NCBI GenBank assembly: GCA_001643535.1
Contig: LXTG01000127.1
Span: forward strand, 1 to 20,338
DNA: 20,338 bases
Direction of reading: 5' to 3'
From: a candidate division NC10 bacterium SPGG6
GTDB taxonomy: Bacteria; Methylomirabilota; Methylomirabilia; Methylomirabilales; CSP1-5
Part shown: positions 16,438-20,338 of the stretch, in pieces
How positions within the stretch are numbered: position 1 is the first letter of the stretch
Layout: every line of letters starts with the position of its first letter
Translations under genes and position numbers: made by a program
Notes under the pieces: generated by a model
The model's input: only the letters and a program-made list of their open reading frames with translations
Databases searched by the model: none
Told to the model about the DNA's origin: nothing

Positions 16438-16830
16438 CTACTTGATTTCAACAGTGGCCCCTGCTGCCTCTAACTTCTTCTTGACCTCTGCCGCCTCCTG
16501 CTTAGAAATGCCCTCCTTGACTGGCTTCGGCGCTCCATCAACCAAATCCTTGGCCTCTTTGAGTCCCAGGGTGGTGACGGCCCGAACCTCCTTGATCACC
16601 TGGATCTTCTTCGCGCCCGCGCTGGTCACGATCACGGTAAACTCCGTCTGCTCCTCAGCCGGCGCCGCGGCACTGGGCGTAAGAGCCCCCGGGGTCCCAA
16701 CCACCGGGGCGGCGACAGCGGCGGCGGAAATGCCATACTTTTCCTCGAGCGCCTTGACCGCCTCATGAAGCTCCCGGACCGTCCACGTGTCGATGGATTC
16801 TAGAAAATCCTGGACCGTAACCTTTCCCAT
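16438..16830 (-). CDS. rplL: 50S ribosomal protein L7/L12
   Basis: L7/L12 forms the flexible stalk dimers that recruit and activate translational GTPases such as EF-Tu and EF-G. The 130-residue product has the three expected parts: the dimerisation domain (1-35, with WTVRELHEAVKALEEKYG), an Ala/Pro-rich hinge (36-60), and the GTPase-contacting C-terminal domain (62-130, with KIQVIKEVRAVTTLGLKEAK and ending EAAGATVEIK). The length is a little above the E. coli form because of the hinge. The ATG at 16830 has AGAGGAGG upstream. It follows rplJ after 50 bp and precedes rpoB. Confidence 0.98.
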   Translation of the reverse strand: MGKVTVQDFLESIDTWTVRELHEAVKALEEKYGISAAAVAAPVVGTPGALTPSAAAPAEEQTEFTVIVTSAGAKKIQVIKEVRAVTTLGLKEAKDLVDGAPKPVKEGISKQEAAEVKKKLEAAGATVEIK

Positions 16831-16880
16831 CGAATCCTCCTCTGATTCATATGCGTGGGTGGTTGCAACCCCTCCCGACT

Positions 16881-17423
16881 CTATTCTCCACTCCCTTCTT
16901 TTTTCTGCCGCACCTGATCCATACCGATCACAAACCCCCTCAGAGAACCAGACAACACGCTGGCAAGCCCCTGGAGTGGCGCCACCATCAGCCCCACCAC
17001 GTGAGCCAGCATCACCTCGCGCGGAGGCAGCTCCGCCAAGGCCAGAACCTCCTCTCGCGGAAGGACCCGGCCATCCACCAGCCCCGCTTTGATCTGAAGG
17101 ACCGGGGCCCGCTTGGAAAAAGCGACCAGCATTTTGGCAGTCGCCACCGGATCCTCAGAGGTGAAGGCCACTGCCGTAGGCCCCTCCAGATAGCGTTCAA
17201 GCTCCTGCATCCCCACCTCGCGCGCCGCCAGTTGGGTCAGGCTGTTCTTCACGACTCGGTACTCAACCGCGGCTTTGCGAAGGACCCGTCGAAGCTCTGA
17301 GATTTCCGCGACGGTCAGGCCCCGATAATCGGTGAGAATAAAGCCCTTGGCCTCTCGAAGCTTCTCCTTGAGCCGCTCTACCTTCTCAACCCGAGCCTGC
17401 CGCCTTGCCGATACCCGGTCCAT
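16881..17423 (-). CDS. rplJ: 50S ribosomal protein L10
   Basis: L10 anchors the L7/L12 dimers to 23S rRNA at the stalk base. The 180-residue product is of normal length. It has the RNA-binding globular domain (about 1-130), with GFILTDYRGLTVAEISELRR (27-46), EYRVVKNSLTQLA and EGPTAVAF, followed by a Met/Leu-rich C-terminal helix (LASVLSGSLRGFVIGMDQVR) that carries the L12 dimers. The start is the ATG at 17423 behind GGGGAGAGAGGG. The leader to rplA is only 53 bp, too short for the large L10-binding leader known from E. coli, though it contains small hairpins. Confidence 0.97.
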   Translation of the reverse strand: MDRVSARRQARVEKVERLKEKLREAKGFILTDYRGLTVAEISELRRVLRKAAVEYRVVKNSLTQLAAREVGMQELERYLEGPTAVAFTSEDPVATAKMLVAFSKRAPVLQIKAGLVDGRVLPREEVLALAELPPREVMLAHVVGLMVAPLQGLASVLSGSLRGFVIGMDQVRQKKEGSGE

Positions 17424-17454
17424 CCCCTCTCTCCCCGTGTGTTCGAGGGGGTCT

Positions 17455-17471
17455 CGTGGCGTTCAGCCACG
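17455..17471 (-). promoter_or_regulatory. Small hairpin in the rplA-rplJ spacer
   Basis: In the transcript CGUGGC pairs with GCCACG around a UGAAC loop, inside the 53-bp spacer. A second weak CCCC/GGGG pairing closer to rplJ could cover part of its Shine-Dalgarno run. In other bacteria the rplJ leader is bound by the L10-L12 complex. I cannot show that the conserved kink-turn is present, so this is only a candidate structure. Confidence 0.2.
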
Positions 17472-17476
17472 GCCTC

Positions 17477-18187
17477 CTATATCCTGCCCAATCCCGAAAC
17501 AGCGCCCACGTCGATCTGGACCGGCGGACCCATCGTCGCAGAGATGAAAACTCCCTTCATGTACTTCCCTTTGCTAGTCGAGGGCTTCGCCCGGACCAGC
17601 GCCTCGAGGAGGGTGGTGGCATTCTCCACCAGTTGACTCTCCGAGAAAGAGACTTTCCCAAAGGCTGCGTGGATAATGCCCGCTTTGTCCACCCGATACT
17701 CGATCTTGCCCGCCTTAAATTCCTTCACCGCTCGGGCCACGTCAAAGGTGACCGTCCCGGTCTTGGGGTTGGGCATCACTCCCCGGGGACCCAGAATCTT
17801 CCCCAGCTTCCCCACCTGACCCATCACATCGGGGGTGGCAATGGCCCGGTCGAAATCCAACCACCCCTGTTGAATCTTCTCCATCAGGTCATCGCAACCA
17901 ACGTAATCGGCCCCCGCCTCCTCGGCCTCTTTCTCCTTCTCGCCCTTCGCAAAGACGAGGATTCGAACTGCCTGGCCAGTCCCGTGGGGAAGGACCACTG
18001 TCCCCCGAACCATCTGATCCGCCTTGCGCGAATCCACGCCGAGCCGCACCGCCATCTCCATGGTCTCGTTGAACTTGGCCGCGGCGACTGATTTGAGCAC
18101 CGAGATAGCCGTCTTGAGATCAACCGGCTGCGGCGCTTGCTCGGCCACCACCGCTCTCGCCCCGGCATATCGTTTCGTGCGCCTCAT
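17477..18187 (-). CDS. rplA: 50S ribosomal protein L1
   Basis: L1 forms the mobile stalk at the E site and, in many bacteria, represses the L11 operon by binding its mRNA. The 236-residue product has normal length. It starts MRRTKRYAGARAVVAEQ and contains GTVVLPHGTGQAVRILVFAK (about 61-80), then DYVGCDDLMEKIQQGWLDFD, the signature GKLGKILGPRGVMPNPKTGT (127-146), and a C-terminal half that returns to domain I (KGKYMKGVFISATMGPPVQI). The ATG at 18187 is preceded by GGTGGAGGAAAAGG. It follows rplK after 96 bp of mostly repeat-like DNA. Confidence 0.97.
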   Translation of the reverse strand: MRRTKRYAGARAVVAEQAPQPVDLKTAISVLKSVAAAKFNETMEMAVRLGVDSRKADQMVRGTVVLPHGTGQAVRILVFAKGEKEKEAEEAGADYVGCDDLMEKIQQGWLDFDRAIATPDVMGQVGKLGKILGPRGVMPNPKTGTVTFDVARAVKEFKAGKIEYRVDKAGIIHAAFGKVSFSESQLVENATTLLEALVRAKPSTSKGKYMKGVFISATMGPPVQIDVGAVSGLGRI

Positions 18188-18218
18188 CCTTTTCCTCCAC
18201 CGTCCTCTCGGAAGGGCT

Positions 18219-18268
18219 GTCCGCTGTCCGCAAACAGACTATGCTACAGCCGACCGCTCACAGCGGAC
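18219..18268. repeat. Inverted repeat with GTCCGCTGT/ACAGCGGAC arms between rplK and rplA
   Basis: GTCCGCTGT at 18219-18227 is exactly inverted at 18260-18268 (ACAGCGGAC), leaving a 32-base centre. The left arm is part of a doubled GCTGTCCGCTGTCCGC, and beyond the right arm lies GGCTGATGGCTGTC, words shared with the GCTGACAG-type spacers elsewhere in the window. It could fold in the mRNA between the two genes, where L1 represses in some bacteria, but its make-up suggests an interspersed repeat. Confidence 0.4.
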
Positions 18269-18283
18269 GGCTGATGGCTGTCG

Positions 18284-18709
18284 TCACGGTAGGACCTCGA
18301 TCCCCATGCTCCGAGCGGTGCCTTCCACAATCCGGACAGCCGCATCGAGCGTATTGGCACTGAGGTCTGGCAGCTTGGTCTTGGCGATCTCTTCTACTTG
18401 GGCCCGGGTAACCTGTCCCACCTTGATTCGGTTCGGCTCCTTCGAGGCCTGGGCGATCCCCGCCGCTTGCTTCAAGAGGATCGCGGCCGGCGGGGTCTTG
18501 GTGATAAAGGTGAAAGAGCGATCGGCGTAAATGGTAATCACCACGGGAACCACCAATCCCTCTTGACTTTGGGTCTTGGCGTTATAGGCCTTGCAGAACT
18601 CCATGATATTCACACCATGCTGTCCCAGCGCCGGCCCCACCGGTGGAGAAGGATTCGCCTTGCCCGCGGGGACCTGCAGCTTGACGATTGCCGCAACCTT
18701 CTTCGCCAT
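18284..18709 (-). CDS. rplK: 50S ribosomal protein L11
   Basis: L11 binds the GTPase-associated centre of 23S rRNA and is required for stringent-response sensing by RelA. The 141-residue length is typical. It starts MAKKVAAIVKLQVPAGKANP and has the proline-containing linker and thiostrepton-region motif PSPPVGPALGQHGVNIMEFC (20-39). TFITKTPPAAILLKQAAGI follows, then the RNA-binding C-terminal domain ending VEGTARSMGIEVLP. The ATG at 18709 has GGAGG in front. It is separated from nusG by a 193-bp repeat-filled spacer. Confidence 0.98.
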   Translation of the reverse strand: MAKKVAAIVKLQVPAGKANPSPPVGPALGQHGVNIMEFCKAYNAKTQSQEGLVVPVVITIYADRSFTFITKTPPAAILLKQAAGIAQASKEPNRIKVGQVTRAQVEEIAKTKLPDLSANTLDAAVRIVEGTARSMGIEVLP

Positions 18710-18719
18710 CGCTCCTCCA

Positions 18720-18750
18720 CGCTGCCGGCAGTCAGCTGTTAGCGGTCAGC
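18720..18750. repeat. GCAGTCAGCTGTTAGCGGTCAGC spacer repeat next to copy B
   Basis: Just upstream of rplK, this stretch contains GGCAGTCAGCTGTTAGCGGTCAGC, variants of the TCAGC/GCTGA words seen after both tuf genes and around copy A. It directly abuts the 135-bp element. It is non-coding. Confidence 0.4.
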
Positions 18751-18882
18751 AATACGGGCTAGAAAGCTGGCACGCTAGGAGGCTAGCAGGCGGGGCGTCT
18801 GGGGACGAGGGCGCCCGATAACCGACCTCCCAGCATCCAAAGCTTTCTAGCATCCTCGCTTCCCAGCATCTCCTCGGCTGAT
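18748..18882 (-). repeat. 135-bp interspersed element, copy B
   Basis: The reverse complement of this stretch matches 3584-3718 at about 96% by eye: three substitutions (in GGGAGGT/GCGG, GGGCG/TCCC and CCAGCT/CTTC) and two one-base indels. It occupies most of the nusG-rplK spacer and is flanked on both sides by TCAGC/GCTGA words. The two copies lie in opposite orientation about 15 kb apart with the rpo and str genes between them. Confidence 0.75.
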
Positions 18883-18902
18883 TGCTGATAGCTGACAGCT
18901 CC

Positions 18903-19451
18903 CTAGACCTTCTCCACCTGCAAGAACTCCAAGTCCACCGGAGTGGGGCGACCAAAGATGCTCACCATCACTTTGAGCCGTCCCTTCTCGGGCTTGATCT
19001 CCTCAACGAGGCCGGTGAAGTTACTGAAGGGCCCGTCAATGACACGGACCGGCTCGCCCCGTACAAATTGGACTTTATGTCTGGGCTTCTCCGCACCCTC
19101 CTCCACCTGTTGGCGGATCTGGGCGACCTCTGCTTCGGGGATGGGCGTGGGCCGGGTCCCAGGTCCGACAAACCCGGTCACCTTCGGGGTGCTGCGGACC
19201 AGGTACCACAAGTCATCCGACATCTCCATCCGGATGAGGAGATAGCCGGGAAAGAATTTGCGGGACGCGATCCGCTTCTTCCCCTTCTTGAGTTCCACCA
19301 CATCCTCGGTGGGGATCAGAATCTCCGAGATCTTATCCTGGAGCCCCAGGACAGTCACCCGCTGTTCGATGCTCGCCCTGACCTTGCCCTCAAACCCCGA
19401 GTAGGTGTGGACGACGTACCACCGTTGCTCTTTTTGCTCTATCGTAACCAT
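18903..19451 (-). CDS. nusG: Transcription termination/antitermination protein NusG
   Basis: NusG binds the RNA polymerase clamp through its NGN domain to promote processivity and couples to S10 or Rho through its KOW domain. The 182-residue product is of normal length. The NGN domain spans about 8-100, with RWYVVHTYSGFEGKVRASIE (10-29) and RKFFPGYLLIRMEM (64-77). The KOW domain follows a linker, with GEPVRVIDGPFSNFTGLVEE (132-151) and ends FLQVEKV. The ATG at 19451 lies 7 bp after the secE stop, with TGAGG upstream, so it is coupled to secE. There is no extra inserted domain. Confidence 0.98.
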   Translation of the reverse strand: MVTIEQKEQRWYVVHTYSGFEGKVRASIEQRVTVLGLQDKISEILIPTEDVVELKKGKKRIASRKFFPGYLLIRMEMSDDLWYLVRSTPKVTGFVGPGTRPTPIPEAEVAQIRQQVEEGAEKPRHKVQFVRGEPVRVIDGPFSNFTGLVEEIKPEKGRLKVMVSIFGRPTPVDLEFLQVEKV

Positions 19452-19458
19452 GTGTAGG

Positions 19459-19653
19459 CTACCTCAGGATCACCGACATGATGTTTCGGATAATGAGGTC
19501 GACGAACCCCAAAAAGAAGGACACAATGAACACCGATACAATCACGACGGCGGTCGAGCCGATGACCTCCTTGCGTCCAGGCCAGTTGACCTTTCCTAGC
19601 TCGGCCCGCACTTCCCTCAAGAACCGGATCGCCTTCCTGACCCACTCCCGCAT
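19459..19653 (-). CDS. secE: Preprotein translocase subunit SecE
   Basis: SecE clamps the SecY channel in the inner membrane. The 64-residue protein is the short single-span form found in most bacteria. It has an amphipathic N-terminal helix (1-20, with FLREVRAELGKV), the conserved KVNWPGRKEV motif (21-30), and one hydrophobic membrane segment (about 33-57, VVIVSVFIVSFFLGFVDLII). The start is the ATG at 19653. The secE-nusG pairing after a tRNA gene is a classic arrangement. It is small but secure because of its position and motif. Confidence 0.95.
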   Translation of the reverse strand: MREWVRKAIRFLREVRAELGKVNWPGRKEVIGSTAVVIVSVFIVSFFLGFVDLIIRNIMSVILR

Positions 19654-19662
19654 CTACGTCCC

Positions 19663-19735
19663 CGATGACCGTAACCCGACGACCGACCACCGACGATGAA
19701 AGACAACGTCGTCGGTTAACGGTGATCGGTCATCG
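19663..19735 (-). repeat. Long inverted repeat between tRNA-Trp and secE
   Basis: CGATGACCG (19663-19671) is inverted exactly at 19727-19735 (CGGTCATCG), and CCGACGAC (19676-19683) at 19708-19715 (GTCGTCGG). Together they give a two-part stem around a 24-base centre with further CGACCACCGACGA words. The element fills the 87-bp spacer and could fold just after the tRNA 3' end. It could help tRNA excision or simply be another interspersed palindrome. Confidence 0.5.
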
Positions 19736-19740
19736 AAATC

Positions 19741-19816
19741 TGGCAGGCCAGGAGGGACTTGAACCCCCAACCGCCGGTTTTGGAGACCGGTGCTCTGCCA
19801 ATTGAGCTACTGGCCT
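19741..19816 (-). tRNA. trpT: tRNA-Trp (anticodon CCA)
   Basis: The minus strand folds as a complete 76-nt tRNA. Acceptor AGGCCAG pairs with CTGGCCT. The D arm is AGCTCAATTGGCAGAGC. The anticodon stem CCGGT/ACCGG encloses the loop CTCCAAA with anticodon CCA. The T arm GGGGG-TTCAAGT-CCCTC contains one G-U pair. The 3' CCA is encoded. A Trp tRNA beside secE-nusG is the classic tuf-trp-secE arrangement. It is probably co-transcribed and cut out of the operon transcript. Confidence 0.97.
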
Positions 19817-19824
19817 ACATCACT

Positions 19825-19859
19825 CGGAGGGGGCAGGCCCCTCTGCCGACGCCCCTCCG
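19825..19859 (-). other. Hairpin between rpmG and tRNA-Trp
   Basis: CGGAGGGG (19825-19832) pairs with CCCCTCCG (19852-19859), an 8-bp GC-rich stem with a 19-nt loop, immediately 5' of the tRNA in the transcript. There is no U tract, so it is not a clear terminator; a processing signal is possible. The rest of this 105-bp spacer shows nothing recognisable. Confidence 0.25.
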
Positions 19860-19921
19860 CACAGGTGACCTTTCGCCCTCTCCGAAGCACCTCGCGAAGC
19901 GTCCTCGGCACATATCGCCAG

Positions 19922-20071
19922 CTACCGTACTTCCCTGTGGCGGGTGTGCTTCCGGCACCACCGACAATACTTCTGGCGTTCCAGTCGGTCTGGGGTGTTC
20001 TTCTTGTTCTTCGTCGTCGAATAATTTCGACGTTTACAGTCCGTACACGCCAAGGGAATGATCTCTCGCAT
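19922..20071 (-). CDS. rpmG: 50S ribosomal protein L33 (zinc-binding form)
   Basis: L33 is a small 50S protein near the E site. The gene is too short for many gene finders: 49 residues from the ATG at 20071 to the TAG at 19924-19922. It starts MREIIPLACTDCKRRNYSTT and has the two zinc-ligand pairs C9-x2-C12 and C36-x2-C39, so it is the C+ form. NKKNTPDRLERQKYC between them is the family signature. A position between tuf and tRNA-Trp/secE is common in many phyla. GGAAGAGG lies just before the start. Confidence 0.96.
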   Translation of the reverse strand: MREIIPLACTDCKRRNYSTTKNKKNTPDRLERQKYCRWCRKHTRHREVR

Positions 20072-20087
20072 CCTCTTCCCGCTCGCC

Positions 20088-20169
20088 GCTATCCGCTGTC
20101 AGCAACCAGCCATCAGCAGTCCGCTTTTCGATTCCCCGGGCTCACTGCTGACAGCTGACTGCTGATGGC
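20088..20169. repeat. GCTATCCGCTGTCAGC / GCTGACAGCTGACTGCTGA spacer repeats between tuf and rpmG
   Basis: The first part (20088-20118) shares GCTATCCGCT, TCAGC and CAGCCATCAGC with 3567-3589. The last 30 bases (20140-20169) are identical to 3716-3745 after the other tuf gene. Between them is a short unique stretch. The 98-bp spacer is thus nearly all repeat words. It is non-coding. Confidence 0.55.
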
Positions 20170-20338
20170 CTACTCCGCGACCTCGCTCACCACGCCTGCG
20201 CCCACCGTCCTGCCCCCTTCCCGGATCGCAAACCGTATCTCCTGCTCCAGGGCAATCGGATGAATCAGCTCCACGCGGAGGCGCACATTGTCCCCCGGCA
20301 TCACCATCTCGACCCCCTCCGGCAGGCTCGCCACCCCC
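20170..20338 (-). CDS. tuf: Elongation factor Tu, second copy, C-terminal part only (cut by the window edge)
   Basis: This encodes the last ~55 residues of EF-Tu domain 3, ending GRTVGAGVVSEVAE with a TAG at 20172-20170. It is identical, base for base, to 3746-3914 of the other tuf gene, and the identity runs another 30 bp past the stop. It is the tufB-type position, heading the tuf-rpmG-trp-secE-nusG series. The N-terminal part lies beyond the window, so I cannot tell whether it carries the same frameshift. Confidence 0.95.
   Translation of the reverse strand, partial: GVASLPEGVEMVMPGDNVRLRVELIHPIALEQEIRFAIREGGRTVGAGVVSEVAE

Noticed and set aside
1..20338. A new defence, secretion or biosynthetic system
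   Set aside because: All confident genes are universal translation, transcription or Sec components in a standard order. The only unexplained coding material is the short left-end segment, which is too incomplete to assign.

Overview
This window is a bacterial core information-processing locus. It joins the rpoBC cluster, the str operon and the start of the S10 operon, and every confident gene is on the minus strand, so transcription runs from right to left. In transcription order the genes are: tuf (partial, right edge), rpmG (L33), tRNA-Trp(CCA), secE, nusG, rplK (L11), rplA (L1), rplJ (L10), rplL (L7/L12), rpoB, rpoC, rpsL (S12), rpsG (S7), fusA (EF-G), a second tuf, rpsJ (S10), rplC (L3), rplD (L4), rplW (L23), rplB (L2) and the beginning of rpsS (S19). 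Together they encode both large RNA polymerase subunits, three elongation factor genes, ribosomal proteins, a transcription elongation factor (NusG) and a translocon subunit (SecE).

The organism is a GC-rich bacterium. RpoC carries a long insert in the trigger loop (about residues 917-1086) and RpoB carries a coiled-coil-rich insert (about 946-1066), both where proteobacterial-type polymerases have SI3 and beta-SI2. This points to a Gram-negative phylum (Proteobacteria, Nitrospirota, NC10/Methylomirabilota or similar) rather than Firmicutes, Actinobacteria or Thermus. I cannot place it more precisely. The rifampicin region of RpoB and the streptomycin region of S12 have the usual sensitive-type residues.

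Three things are not ordinary. First, at the left end S19 matches its family for only about 22 codons; it then continues in frame into an unrelated sequence that stays open to the window edge, and that sequence could be foreign DNA or an assembly chimera. Second, the complete tuf copy is broken by a one-base deficit in a G run, although both halves are otherwise perfectly conserved. The right-edge tuf fragment is identical to it over 199 bp, including 30 bp beyond the stop. Third, many spacers inside the operon are filled with short interspersed repeats. One is a 135-bp element present twice in opposite orientation about 15 kb apart, and there are others rich in CTAG or in GCTGACAGCTGA-like words.

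I found no defence system, phage module, CRISPR array, transposase or new enzyme cluster. Apart from the left ~410 bases, which hold no recognisable gene, no gene-free stretch exceeds 300 bases; the longest spacers (189-193 bp, flanking rpsJ/tuf and rplK/nusG) are mostly repeat sequence.
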